The notes below the pieces were generated by a model. It was not told where the DNA came from. It ran no database searches and saw nothing but the letters and a program-made list of their open reading frames with translations. From Rhodocollybia butyracea (Eukaryota; Basidiomycota; Agaricomycetes; Agaricales; Omphalotaceae), in assembly GCA_015501585.1 (NCBI GenBank), contig JADNRY010000036.1:62001-126000 (forward strand): DNA of 64,000 nucleotides, read 5' to 3'. Made by a program: the position numbers and the translations under genes. Below, one piece after another: positions 46,166 through 58,982 of this stretch (position 1 is the first letter of the stretch; each line of letters opens with the position of its first letter).

Positions 46166-47450
46166 ATGAGTGCGCTCACTCCTTATTTTATCTATCTCGT
46201 AGAGGTCGAGAGTATTGCTTCTTCTATTGGAAGTGTATTATATGGTGCGCTCTATGACTTTGAAATTTTCAACCCTAATATCTCTATGTAATATCCGTTA
46301 GGTATCTATGCTGTAATCGCGGTCCTTTCCTTATATTCGCTGGCGTAAGTGCGTTTCCCATTCTTCGAATTAAAATAAATCTAAATCCATTGTACAGATC
46401 GCTAGGAAAGGAACTCACTTTTGGACGCCGTTTTCTCTTTGTCGTGATCAGTATAATGCTCCTTTTCGATACGATAAATACAGCCTCTGGAATCTACTTT
46501 GTGGCCCATGATATCCGTACATTCGGGGGAACTTTCCATGCTGAAGCTACTCGAGTTCTGACTCTGGCCGATTCAGCATTTGTCAAGATAAATGTCAGTC
46601 TACCAAATCCTTCTTTCGCAAACATATTTTAAACTTCACTCGCAGTACTTTCTAAGCGATCTGGTTATCGTCTGGAGGGCATGGTCGATTTTTGAGCCCA
46701 AATCAAGTTCAATACGATTAGGATTGATATTCTGTGTCTGTGTTTCTTTGGGTAGGTCTTCACGGATGAATATTTACCACTTTTCAGATAAGCTCGTACT
46801 TATTTTTCTACGACAACAGGAGCAGTGTTTGCCGATATCGCCATTGAAATCCAATCAACTCAGAATTTAAGCAGCAAGTTTATGATGGGGTTGATGCTAA
46901 CCAGGCTTATTCTTCCTTGTGCACTATGGGTCACGAATACAGTAGCAACATTTTTAATCGCACTACAGACATGGTATTTATTAGCTTTGATATCTAGCAC
47001 CTACGAATTGATCTGTTATACTTGGACTTACTAGGAAGTTTCACAAATTATCGAAATTCGAAAACGAAAACAGAAGCATCAAACTCCTTACTCGCGTACT
47101 CTTACTCATGACCGAATCGGGATTTCTATACTCACTTATTTGGGTAATTCGTGCATTAAATTCCGATTTTTCTTTTCCTCCGACGCTGATTTCGACGTCG
47201 TCGTTTGTTTCAGATCGTTGTGATTATTGATATCACGGGGAAGCTGACCTATGAGGCTCAATACCTGCTAACAAATATCATTCCTCACATCACTGTAAGT
47301 TTCTAAATGCACTGGAAGACACTAGATATCCATATCTTATAGGGACTCTATCCATGCTTAATGGTTCTTCTCGTCAACTTCCAGAAGCGGCGATACGATG
47401 ACATGCACCTAACAACTTGGTCGACAAGCCCGCATGTATCAACTGTTTAA
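46166..47450 (+). CDS. Seven-helix membrane protein, agaricomycete-type
   Basis: About eight exons with introns of roughly 45-65 bases join to around 300 residues. Hydrophobic helices recur about every 40 residues: ASSIGSVLYG/IYAVIAVLSLYSL, FLFVVISIMLLFDTI, YFLSDLVIVWRAW, LGLIFCVCVSLG, LMLTRLILPCALWVTNTVATFLIAL, LTRVLLLMTESGFLYSLIW/IVVIIDITG and HIT/GLYPCLMVLLVNF. The ESGFLY...GLYPCLMVLLVN pattern is typical of a large basidiomycete family of unknown function with receptor-like topology. All joins preserve frame, so the gene looks intact. It ends in a Ser/Thr-rich cytoplasmic tail. Confidence 0.8.
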
Positions 47451-49243
47451 TCTACTGTGCAGGCACTTCACTACCTTTATTCGTTTACTTGTGTAGCTAT
47501 TATATGTACTGTAAACTGTAGTAATTCACGAATATCTTCAATGACGGGTATCCTTTATGCGTACGGAGCTTGGTTGTTGATGCCGAGACTCTGCCCGGCG
47601 ATTTCAATCATGATTTATTTTTACTCAGCCCAGTAAGTATGTGAAGAGGAATTGTACCAAGGCTCGTGATAAAAGTTTGGAACAGGCAGATTCTCCGTAC
47701 ATGACGTCTCTCAATCTGGGCGCTCTACCAGGTCCCATGAGGAAACAGCGGAGCTCTTAGGGGAGAAGCAGCGAGCTAGGCTCAGTCCACGAAACACAGG
47801 TAGACTGCAAACTCCCACTTAAAAGGGAAGACTGCCTTGGCATCGGACAAATGGTATCATCACACGGTAGGCGAGCAGCGCGTGCATGGATCAATGACTG
47901 CGGTGGCCAGGTGGTGGCGCAGGCGAGGTTGAGCAACCATCTCAGCCTGTATCCTCCTGGACCTGCCGGTGCGGCCATCAATCTTGAATGCGGTTCTGCG
48001 AAGCGGCAGACTCAATTACCACAGAGTACTGCCTGCCTACCCTCGGGATGAACAGGAGTCAAAAAAACATTGCGAACGCTTCAAGTCTTCCTGCAGATAA
48101 GAGTTCTGGGATGGACTACTAGGGAGATTAGTGGAAATCTGACAGCCTAAAAGCATTCCCTGAATTTCGTGAGTAGCCATTCCACTGGTAGAGTACGAAG
48201 TCCTCTTTTAAATCAGCTCGCAGATAGGTACAATCAATGGTTCCTACCTTAAACAGCTTCGAACGTCGCAGGCAACAACTAAGTTCATGTTGACCCCATG
48301 ACTTCCCACTGTTAGACCCATTTGTGATAGATGTTGATAGACCTTAAAAGATAGGCTCATGTCCTAAGTCTGTACATGCGGCGCAGAAATCAAGTTTTTT
48401 CAAGTTGGGAAAAGAGAAAAAAAAGAGAAAAGAGAGAGAGGTCATATACATATTATATACCTTCGTCACCTGCACACCTTTTTTCCACTGAAAATGCACT
48501 TTTCAGCTTAAAGCTCAGCTCGCTATGAATACAATCAAGATGATTCTAAGTTGCCGGTGCTTCCCGAGTGAAGTCATTTAGTCCCAAGTCGTTTACGGCA
48601 TTTGACTTAGGACCTAGCCAATCGTTTTCAAGATTTTATAAATCGGCAGAGGCAGAAGAATGTCTTTACCCGAACTACGCAAGACTTAATGATCTCATAA
48701 GGTTAATAAAAGACTGATGGCTCAGTGGTTAACACTCCGGCGTGTCGGTAGTTACTAATGAAGTTGTCGATTTTTGCTCAAAACGTGTCCAAGTTCAAGT
48801 CCCGCAATAGTTTTGCTTTTGCTATCATAAACCGCGCAACTGATCGTTCAGATGGTAATACCAACAGAATGTAAAAACATTGCTAATTTTTCTTGAAATT
48901 TTTCTTGAGGAGCGAGAAAGATTCAGTGGTGGACCTGAGTGATTTTGACTTCTGAATTCAATGTGAAATACTACTACTTTCTCTGGAAATTTTCTTCCCT
49001 GTGCTAATGCACAGTCCTACTCAGATTGTACTAGGGCTAGCAACTATTTTCTCTCTCGTACACAGTATTTGTACTGATTCCCGGGATAGAACGGGACTGA
49101 TGTCATTAAGCGCCCATCAATCAAGTCCCAAGTACTTGGGCGTGTACAGACATGGGCTAAGGGCCAAAAGATATCATAACGAAGGAATTACCTGAGAACG
49201 CCCTTCGCGCTTTCCCAACGAATCTGCTGTTTTTAACGCGTCG
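47451..49243. other. Gene-poor stretch upstream of the second kinase
   Basis: No protein gene supported. A purine-rich run lies at 48415-48440. A tRNA-like pol III promoter pair is described separately at 48711-48822. Confidence 0.4.
48711..48822 (+). other. tRNA-like element (possible tRNA relic or SINE head)
   Basis: TGGCTCAGTGGTTAA at about 48718 fits the A-box (D-arm) consensus, followed by a small CCG...CGG hairpin. About 75 bases later GTTCAAGTCCC resembles a B-box (T-arm). The T stem does not pair and no acceptor stem closes, so it is not a working tRNA. It could be the head of a decayed SINE or a dead tRNA gene. Confidence 0.3.
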
Positions 49244-51197
49244 ATGGGCACCACTGAATTGAAAAGAAAATGGACAGCAGACTCAGACCACGGTCGCTAC
49301 AAAGTACTAAAACGAGGGTATTTCTCTAATGACCTGTCACAACTTCGATCGGAGGTTCAGCAAGAGTGCGAGGAAGGGGAAATCGGTGCGCCCAGTTTTG
49401 GACAAATCCTCCTTGGAAACTATATATCCCCTTAGATCCCTCAAATACTACTACGGATCTCCCTGGAGAACTTATGAAACGGGCTCTTGCAGATTATGAC
49501 ACTGTCAAGGCCCCTCAAAGCAAACAGATGTGTTTTGAATGGCTCGACGTAGACATGGCCAAGACAGTCATGAATCACAAGTTCAACACGTAAGTGAAGA
49601 AATTGGACGTTCGGTGATAAGAAATCGATTTCCTGACAGCGGTTTCTTAGCTATTGGATTCTGTAGAAGTCAAAGATGGTCTCATCCCACAAAATGATAA
49701 CACACTTCTTAACCTCCTTCGCTACTTGTCCAAAAAGTTTCAGGTTTTGCCACCTTCTCTAGTCATCCAGGACGTTCAAAGGGAAGGCACAAATCCAGTG
49801 GCGGGTGGTGGCTTCGCTGTGAGGATTTTTCTTCTCCATTCGACTTGTCTATCAACGTACTTTTTAGGATATATGGCGCGGAACAGTCAAAGAGAAACCG
49901 GTCTGTTTGAAAGTTCTTAGACTCATTCTGGAGCAGGATGAAAAAGCTCGGGAAAAAATTCGCAATGTATGTGAGCCTTCAATATTTGATAACATGACAA
50001 TTATCTTTGTTCGATGGCAGCAATTCTATCATGAAGCTTTGGTATGGCGACAGCTTAGACATCCTAATATTCTTCCATTGCTAGGGGTCAACTCGGACTT
50101 ATTTTCTCCTTCCTTTGGATTAATTTCACCGTGGATGGAAAATAAAGATATAATAACGTACTTGAAGGAGCATCAAAATCACGATATTTCCCCAGTTGTT
50201 GGTGGTGCTTTCCTTTCTGGCTTGTGCATTTAACTCAACCCGTAGTACTCGCAAGCTATCTGACATCTCAGCGGGCTTACATTATCTGCACTCACGAAAC
50301 CCACCCATCGTTCATGGAGATATTCGAGGAGTGGGTATCCAATTTTATCGGATCAGGCTGCCACTCTAACACCTTTCTTGCTGCCAGGGGAACATCTTGG
50401 TCACCAATGACCTTCGTTGCTGCCTTGCTGATTTTGGCTTGGCTGTGATCAACACTGAATCTCAAGCCTGGACCGTGGCGACTTCTACAAGTGCTACAAA
50501 AGGTACAATACGATGGATGGCCCCCGAATACATCTTTTCCAGAGGTCCCAAGGCTCCTCATACCTCGAGAGACATATATGCTTTCGGTTGCACGATTTTT
50601 GAAGTATGTACCTGCCATATTCCTCTGTCCTATGTTGAGAACATACCAACAAATGGCAGATCATCACTCGAAAGGTGCCATTCTATGACTGTACAACTGA
50701 TCCCGCTGTCTTATTTAGCCTGATAAACCGTGAGAGGCCTAGTCGACCGAGGGACGTTTGGTGTCCAGACATGGTGTGGAGCTTAGCAGATCGCTGTTGG
50801 GAACAGGACTCGTCTAATCGACCCTCGGCCCAGGAGATCCATACAATTCTCCATCCTTCAAAGTACCCCAATGATGCCGAAAGCATACACGAAGTAGCTG
50901 TGTCCAATGTATTTGAACAAGAGCAGCCAGATCCGTCTTCTCATTCAAATGACAACACTTATCCTTCCGTTCAGTCAAATATGAGTGAGTGGCGTTACCA
51001 CTTTTCAAACGATCACAAATCGACAGCGCTCCTTAGCATTTGGGTACCAAGCGGACCTTTCGAACTTTGGGTCCTTTTTTGGAGCTGCTCCGCTTCCTGA
51101 CAGCCCCTTTCCCCATGTCATGTCATTGTTCAACCTTGTGTATAGTGAGTACACCGCAAACCTAGCCGAAGAATATTTGGACGAGGAGATTCTATGA
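49244..51197 (+). CDS. Protein kinase, tyrosine-kinase-like fungal group (paralogue of 32.0-34.1 kb)
   Basis: Exon blocks match the first kinase one for one: the linker MKRALADYDTVKAPQSKQMCFEWLD, RYLSKKFQVLPPSLVIQDV, GGGFADIWRG, VCLKVLR, HPNILPLLG, HGDIRGGNILV, ADFGL, RWMAPEY and DIYAFGCTIFE, then RPSAQEIHTIL. The tail is spliced to TFGYQADLSNFGSFFGAAPLPD and ends at 51197. All kinase motifs are intact. One doubtful point is the junction after the linker (about 49590-49650). The conserved donor position is two bases out of phase with the next exon, so either an earlier donor (GTCATG at 49568) is used or the gene is frameshifted there. Confidence 0.75.
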
Positions 51198-51299
51198 TCT
51201 GATTTCCGACGAGATTACAAGTTACTTTATTTAGTTATTGCCATCAACAAATCAAAGTCATCCTCTTAATTAATTAAGGGGATAGTTCTTGAACAAGCG

Positions 51300-52641
51300 T
51301 CATTGAAATTGATGCCATTCTTGGCATAGACGAGCATGCTAAAAAGTTGCGGATTTAGTAGATCGGTCCACGATGTAAGTGAATGCGAGATGCAACTCGT
51401 CAGTAGATCGAACTCACCTCCATTCGCTCACAAAGTTCCTTCTTTTTATTCTTAATCCACAAGGCTTTTTCCTCCCCCGTGGAAAGCGCTTCGTACTCCT
51501 CCGTGAATTTGTCTGCAATCTGATGACTACCAACCTGAATGTAAATAGCTAGCATTTATTGGTGTAAACTCCGAGAGGGAAATCTGATGACGAACAGACC
51601 TCTTTGAGGGTGGAGATAAATCTCCGATGGTAGGATAGACTCGTCGTAACGATATCTTACTGGCTGTTTGTTTTGGAACTTAGGATCGTTCCACCGGGGG
51701 AAGCTGTGATAGTACAGTGACATGAAACAAATAGAAAGAGAAACAGGGAGTGTAACAACGTACGCAGTCTTTGCGCACTGTTTGCAGCACCTCATGCGGA
51801 ACGTCCAGAAAATAGTACCAGGAACATCGCAGCAGTTTTTGCGATTGCAAACCTACATAAGTATTAAACCAGACACGAGTCAACTTGAGAGCATAGCCAG
51901 TAGCGCACATCGCAATTGGGCTCAAACATGAGGTGAGCGTATTGAGGCTCGTTAAGATCGTGAGGGAGAGGAGGGAGGCCGGCAACGTTCTGACGAGCAG
52001 TACGCCAGACATGCTCAGAAGACTTGTTAATCAAAATACATCGAAGCTCTTTGGTCGCACGGGATAAACGAAGAAGATCGAGTGGGTGGAGATAGGCGAA
52101 GATCTGTGGTGGTGATGTATACCACAAGTTACAGAACTAAAACTTGACCACCCACCTCGAAAACAATATCCAATGGAATATCTTTTGCCAGTCTTTCTAG
52201 CGACCCAAATCGTCCTCGGACGCGTTTGAACTGTTCAGGCATGCGCACTCGTTTTTTATTGGGGCTCTTCCTAGTCCTCCGTGTCTTCATCGCAACATCG
52301 GACAGCAACTCAGTTGAGGCCACACCTTTTTTCAATCGAGTCTTCGCAGCACGTTTCCGATGAGGTTTAGCTGTCTCCAAGTCTACCTCTTCTAGTTCTT
52401 TCTTCCGCTGCTTCTTCTCTGATTCGGAGTCTTCATCGGAGTCTTCATCCACACCAATCCTAATTCTGTAGCATCGACGCTTTCTGCTTCCACTCGTAGT
52501 TGACGGAAAGAGAGTTCCTTCGTTGGTACTACTAGTAGGATATCTGATAGCCTGGTGTTGTACATTTATGTCCGGTTCAATATTCAGCTCTTCCACGTGG
52601 TTTGAGATATGCGACTGCATGAACCGCGGTAGTGGCCCCAT
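51300..52641 (-). CDS. F-box protein with a basic N-terminus and Cys-rich middle
   Basis: Minus-strand exons give MGPLPRFMQSHISNHVEEL, then acidic and strongly basic stretches (DEDSDEDSESEKKQRKKE, KTRRTRKSPNKKRVR). The F-box LAKDIPLDIVFE/IFAYLHPLDLLRLSRATKELR spans an intron (52094-52138). FEPNCD/VCNRKNCCDVPGTIFWTFRMRCCKQC follows, a Cys-pair region common in agaricomycete F-box proteins. The last exons contain EEYEALSTGEEKALWIKNKKKE and end HARLCQEWHQFQ-stop at 51300. A longer N-terminus up to 52878 is possible but includes a hydrophobic, unlikely stretch. SCF adaptor by family; target unknown. Confidence 0.7.
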
Positions 52642-53771
52642 GGTGCTGTCAGGCGAATGGAGAGCAAACAAGTCAGGTTGTTTATGGAGGTCGGGGAATA
52701 ATACTACGTTATAGCCAAAAAAAATTTTACATAAATTGCTGATTACCAAAAATGGAGAACAATAGAAGTTGTAAACATGCACTACGGTAGCATTAGATAC
52801 AAAACGACGTATCCAAGTTGCTGCTCCTTGAGGTATCTCTGAATCTGAGTGGCTTCTGCACGTACAGGCTTTTCCCAAGTGTTGCTCCTGACCAATCTAA
52901 TATGAAAGGGTGTGTAGAACGTTAGATGTCTGTACAAGAACTAGTACTGCTCCTGATAGTATAGTCGCTTGAGTATTAGTTTATCAAGGTTGTCTACCAA
53001 TCCAGAACAAACAAGGTGCTCTCATTACAAACAGTCGTGTGTAGATAATGGCCTGCCTCCTGATTCTGCGCGACGATCGACAACCTCACAAACAGCAGCG
53101 AGGGCACCGGGGCGCGATAGGCATTTGTCCCAACCATTTGATTCCTGATTACCGAGGAAGGACACGCATTTCACAAACTCTCCCCTTCATTCATTTTCCC
53201 TGGGTGCTGCTGACCGCGTTAGCGCTTGATTCCATTGATACTCAGTAACTCGGACGGGGCGATGCCTATCGTGCCCAGAGAAACACAGACACCCGTACCA
53301 GATCATGGCTAGTGTTGTCACGAGAGCGCTTGACTAGAGAGAAAGCTTACAAGCTTATGTGAGATGAACTACCCGATCCTGAAGAGCGAGTTGCGGCAAC
53401 GCTGGAGGGATATCAAGTTCTTTTGAACTACAGACGACGGCCGGCTCCATCATGTAGATGAATGTAAGGTGAATTATTAGTCTGTACTTGTTTGAGGAAC
53501 CGAGGGGAGAGCTGAACGAGGGTATTTTGTTATGGGATATAGCTTAACCAAACTATTAACATTGGAAGGGTATAACGGTGGATGAACAATATCAGCAACA
53601 GCCTGCAGCATATCGTTGAATCTGAACCTAGCATCAAGACCGCGGAGACGCACCACAAGTGAGACGGTATATCTTCGCGTGATTTAGAGTCTTGGGACAA
53701 AAAATTTTGCGGAGAGCCTGGAACAATAATCGTACAAAATGTCGACATCTCGCAAATGATGATTGCGCTCT
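52642..53771. other. Spacer without a supported gene
   Basis: Several short frames with no shared motif. The sequence next to 53771 is the 3' flank of the minus-strand gene that follows. Confidence 0.4.
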
Positions 53772-54467
53772 TTAGAACAGTCTCTCTTGTTCGCTCCATG
53801 TCACGTCTTTGAAAAGAGTCTCCGGAACATATGCATATCGTTGAGGAGGAGATATTGAATATAATTCGGATAGAGTAGCGATAGGAAGTGGATCATGAAC
53901 TTGGGTAGTCTGAGTAGCGTTTCAGTAAATCCAAGAGTCGTAACTCACGCTTGTAAAGCTCCTTTATCTCATAGGCAAACTTTGCCACATCCTTCATGAG
54001 GCCGGCGTTGAAATCTGCGTTTCCTAAACCATCCTCTCTCTCTATCTCTCCAACCGCTTTACCATGACTGGATAACAGTTGGTAACAAATTCGGTTGTGA
54101 GATATATGGCTAACCTCACGACGGCAATATATCGCAGAGTTTGTTCTGGCGCCGATACATAGAACCTAGAATGATCTCAGTCAGAGCATATGAGAAAAGA
54201 AACGCGGCGGACTCGCCACATTCGCTGAACATTGGCTGATATCAAGTATTTGCGGAATTCATGATTTTTGATACGTGCGACGATGTTTGATATGTGAGGG
54301 TTCTTAATCGAAATTATAATGTCGGTTTTGTGTGTGGAGCAACTAGATTTTGTGGCTTTCGTGGATCGCTTTGCGAGTTCAACAGGTGTCAGGCATATGT
54401 AACGGTCACGCGCACACCTACCAGCCACTTGACGCTTGCGAAAGTCGATTTCACAATGACATTGCAC
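53772..54467 (-). CDS. Unrecognised spliced gene
   Basis: On the minus strand three blocks join in frame. The first is 54467 to about 54217 (...KNPHISNIVARIKNHEFRKYL...). The second is about 54168-53946 (VLCIGARTNSAIYC ... HGKAVGEIEREDGLGNADFNAGLMKDVAKFAYEIKELYK). The third is about 53895 to 53772 (LHDPLPIATLSELYSISPPQRYAYVPETLFKDVTWSEQERLF-stop). Introns have GTCCGC...TTCTAG and GTGAGT...CCCAAG borders. The composition is protein-like and the second and third blocks read well, but no domain is recognised. The first block and the start codon are less certain. Confidence 0.4.
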
Positions 54468-57400
54468 AACTAACTTGGCTAGTACTTAAACTTTCATTCG
54501 AACTTGCTCCCTGGGCTAGCGACATGCTTATCAGGATGTCATTAATTAGCGAAACAATGAATATCGATTCCGAACGCGTAACTTCTCTTACACAGCTTCA
54601 AGGTCCTCGTGGTTCCATGACGGTTCTTCCACACCCTTTATCCTTTTGGTGTCGAAAAAATTGGAAGCTCCTATTGAGTCTTTGTATGGAGCTTGCCGAA
54701 GAGACATCGAGGATGGAAGAGAATGACGCGGCTGGTCGAGAAAGAAGACAGTGGAAGTTCTTCATTTACTTAGTCTTGTGAACTCATTCACGTCCCAAGT
54801 CTCGGAATTTTTTCCCTCACTGTACAAGCTCCACCTCCCCGGCGCCCGTGGCCTATATGAATATGACTTATAGCTATTAGCTTGTACATTATCTCCAAAA
54901 ATCTGGTACTAGTGCACCTGCCGAGTTTGATTCATCCTCAAAAGATACACCTCATGCGAGAGCTATGATGAGTACTACCGCGTGGCCCCAAGTCCGTTGT
55001 GCGCGGGGTTTTTTTTTCTTGCTTCTCCTTGGATCGTTTTCTTTTCTCCTTACGTGGTACTTGTACCCTTTGACCTAACAGACCAATACTTCATCGGAAT
55101 TATCGGAGACACTCCCTGTCTACATCGTTTTCCTTGTTTGTTGGTCCTAATTGCAAGTCACGGAGGTCGATATTCTCGGAACATCGACCCTTCTTGACGC
55201 CCTACAGATTCCGCAATTAATTTCTACTCTGTTCTTTGAGCCTTGAGTACTTGAGTTGTCAAGGCGAGTCGTACCTGCCACCAAGGCATCTTACTACATT
55301 GGAAACCGGAGAGTGCAATTTGTGGCTAAAGTTTATGGCTAAAATTACCATCGAGAGAGCAGAATCCGAGCGCATGGTGCGAGCTACACTTACAAGTGCT
55401 AACGAGGTCTTGGTTTACCAGTTGTTTCAAGATGTCAGGTCAGCACAGATGAATATAGTGAGAGTATCGAGAACATTGATAGATGCGGTCGTAGTGCGGA
55501 AAGGACCCTTCACTTTCGCCCGTGGGGTAAAATCCAAGAACAGTATTATTGCAACTCTTGTGACCACTGAATTCGCTCATACATACATGGAAATTCTCTC
55601 TCCGCAGGCACGAGGATGAAAGATTCCAGGCCAACTTGCCGTTACTTCGAGAAAGATTTAAGACACCCTACTTTATCTTGCGTCCACGTCATGGAGCCCC
55701 GTGTCCACAGCTTCGACACCAAAAACGGACATAACTTAGAAAGAACCTCGATCTTTTTAGGCAGGTCTGGACTCAAGAAGGAAATTCCAAGGTGGTGGCG
55801 AGAAGCGCCGATAGGGAGATCAAAATCAAGACAGCTGATGAAAAGGGGTGGTCTGGTTGCATACAGAAGGCGGTTTCTTCAAGTAAAGTGTGCTAACCTA
55901 AGGTCTAAGTATTTGCTGATAGAGCCCTATCTTCCCTGCCGCACGGAGCACAACGATTGAGGAATATAGCCCGATCTTCCTTACCGCATGGAACATTTCC
56001 TTCAATGCACATGGTCAGAATGCGTCTATGCCGTAGGCAGGAAGATCCCCGAGGGATACACGGACTACCTATTGCGCTAATTCTCAAATAATTATACTGT
56101 ATCTCTCGAACTATAGACATTCTTGTAGATTTCATCATGAGTCTTTTGAAGTTTTGTCTTGCTAAGATAAGTTATGCTTCAGGCAATAGAACGGAAGCAT
56201 TAGAATTTTGCTATCCACTGCCACTAGATCCTATGCTTGATCGTCTTCCCGTCTTTCCTCGATATCTCGAACTTTTATATGTCTAAATTAGATATCTGTG
56301 GTCAAAGCAAATTATAGCAATCCGGATTTGGAAAGTGAGCCACGTGGTCACTGATCAGATAGTCGGAAATCGGAAAACAAGCGCTAGGCAAAACGAGTTG
56401 ATGTGCTTCGCCGTTTTACGCGGATCCGACATTCGGACAAGGAGAAACGCACGCATCTGTTAGGCACCTGCTCTACCGCGGCCCGACCAGATCATGATAA
56501 AGATCCCTTTGGGCCCTTTGGGCCCCTTTGCTAGTCCGGCGGCTAGAGATCAAAATAGTGTCAAGCTATACTTGCGGTTTTTTTGGAAGATTGATCACTA
56601 GTTAGACCAGCTGCTGATCTTCAGACATTCCACTTTCTCTACTTGGCCTTTAGGCAAATAATTTAGTATCACTCAGAATTCTTGAAACTTAATGATTTCT
56701 GGTCAATTGTTAACAAGCGTTCGAAAGTACGGAGCATGAAGACTTATACAACCGCTTAATTTTCTTTACGCTCGCCTTTCGGTACCACTATCGGTGGTGC
56801 TCATACTTAAGATTTAAAAGGGCTGGGGGTCGAGGCAAGGTCGAGGAGCCTCCCAAGATTTAGCTCTCTTGCGAACTTGAAGTACTTAACCTACCCATTG
56901 CCACGACGGTTCAATCGGACTGGGGGGACAGTGTGAGGCAGGAAGACATCGCAACCACAACTCAAGGGGTTGACCAGATATTAAATGTTTAAAGATGAGA
57001 TCCCAAAGCCACATCTATCTCCGTACTCCGTGCTTTGTTATATATCGTGGTGATTCTTGTTAAATTCGGACGAAAGGTGAAGCTGTAGTTTCGACCATTT
57101 GTACTCCGACTGTTAGTAAGTCAGGACTTACGAAACAGCACCATGAGGCACAAACAAACTTGAAAAATGCCTTAACCAAAGCTCGAGGGCATCGGAGAAA
57201 CCGAATCACCAGGGTAAAGTTTTGACGAATTGCACAACCCACGCAAGGAGCGCCTCGGGGTAACCTCTAGCGGAAGTATCTACCTGGTATCCCGCATCTA
57301 CCGCGTGAAGAACATACTCTTACAAATATATCCAGCAACCAAAAGCATATGTTCCAGTAACCAGAGGCGGAGTATTTAGTTTGGGCGGCGTGTGTTGCAT

Positions 57401-58982
57401 CTGTTGTCGGATGAAGATTGACTGTCTTAGTCTATATTAAATATGTGTTGGGCCGCTACAGATCGCTAACCGCTCTCTCGATCTTTGAAAGCTCACTATC
57501 AGATGTCTCTCCAGAAACAGCAAAGGAGAAAAATGGCAAATGAAACAAGTAGATATTCGATTATATCATGAAGGTCCGGCCACCGCTTCCATTAAATTAA
57601 CATTAAATGTAAACCTGGAGTCATGGACTGGGGTCTTCTCGAATCACCACATTACGTGTGGGGGCGGTGTAGAAGGTCTGCGTGTATGCAGACTCTGAAA
57701 GCTTGGCGCTTGAACACTGAAGTCAGCCACTTATTCGCATCGAACCCGATGTTGCACTCGAATCAAACCGTGACAAAGTGATAGACCATACAAGGAAAAA
57801 AACTGGAAAAAATTAGTATTTTCTCGATCGTGGCACTCAGAGTAACTCTGCAGAGTGTATTCAGAATTATCCCCGTAGAATCAATGTAGAGTACTAGGTC
57901 CATGACTCACAATTACAGTATGTGCATGTAATCGGCCAAAGCGATGGGGGCCGATGGGGGTAACAGTTGGGGGGTAAGGTACGGCAATGTGACTGAATGA
58001 ATGATCTTGAACTCTTGATAGAAAACATAGGCAGATCTAGGTCGAGTAAGAGCTTTGAGGACAAGGATCATAATGGAGTTAAATCGCAAGGAACGGGCCG
58101 GCGGCGATTGACAGAAGTGACAAGCTCGCAATCGTGACCATTGTGACATAGAAGCATCTTCACAGTATCTTCAACCACTGTTGGCAGTGTTGAACTTCGC
58201 ATGCCTTCAGGACTTCTGTGCTCGGATCGATCGCACATTCTGAATTTCTGCTATTCACGACCCCGGAAATTCATAACCTGCAAAAGAGTTACGCTTGACT
58301 GACCTTCGGCTTTGGTTTGGCTACTGCTTTCCTCAAACTTTACAAGCTTCTCCTCTCTTTACACCTATCAAAGAAAGTGAAGATCTTCGCCTTATATTTC
58401 GTCGCGAGCCTCGACTCTCTACGGTGGATCTATAGCTTTTCTCCGACAAGTAATCCCGATTGCGGCGTCCAACTTATCATACTTACCTGCAGGTTTGTGT
58501 TCGATGAAATAGCTGTAACCATGCCTGCAGGCTTCGGCTATACATGATCAAACTATGTCGCCATCTGTGGGTGCCCTCTCTAATTATTGCATTCTTCTAT
58601 TGAAAACCCTTGTGAAAAACAGCTTTAGTAGTAGATAGATATGTTCCTCTGATAATACGCCCCAGGACAAGATCGTTCGTCAGTTGATAGATGGCAAGAT
58701 ATGACCTTGGAAGCCACGTACACGCAAATTCCGGATATTTCATCCCTGTAGACCGAGTGAGGGCGACCGGATCGTGGGACAATATCGGGGCGTCTATCTG
58801 GCGTGGAACTTGTAACCTGCGGAAAGCGCGTACTACTACTGCAGCAAGCGATATGTTGGTCCGGTCGAACCGTGTAAAAAAACGAGATGTGTTTCTCTTA
58901 AAGAGATCGATGGATTTTGTGTCTTTCAGGGACTTGTTAAAGCGACGCAACATTTTCGAAACTATTTCTCTAGTCTTCATAC
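54468..58982. other. Long gene-poor stretch
   Basis: No gene is supported over 4.5 kb. Open frames at 54350-54781 and 55236-55619 (plus) have coding-like composition but no motif, no clear splice partners and no paralogue in the window. 56500-56530 has a small GC-rich tandem (cctttgggc, two copies). The last 300 bases are the promoter region of the monooxygenase. Confidence 0.4.

Noticed and set aside
54350..54781. A 143-residue plus-strand frame
   Set aside because: It overlaps the minus-strand spliced gene at its start, has no recognisable motif and lacks a splice partner. Left unannotated, though it could be a real small gene.
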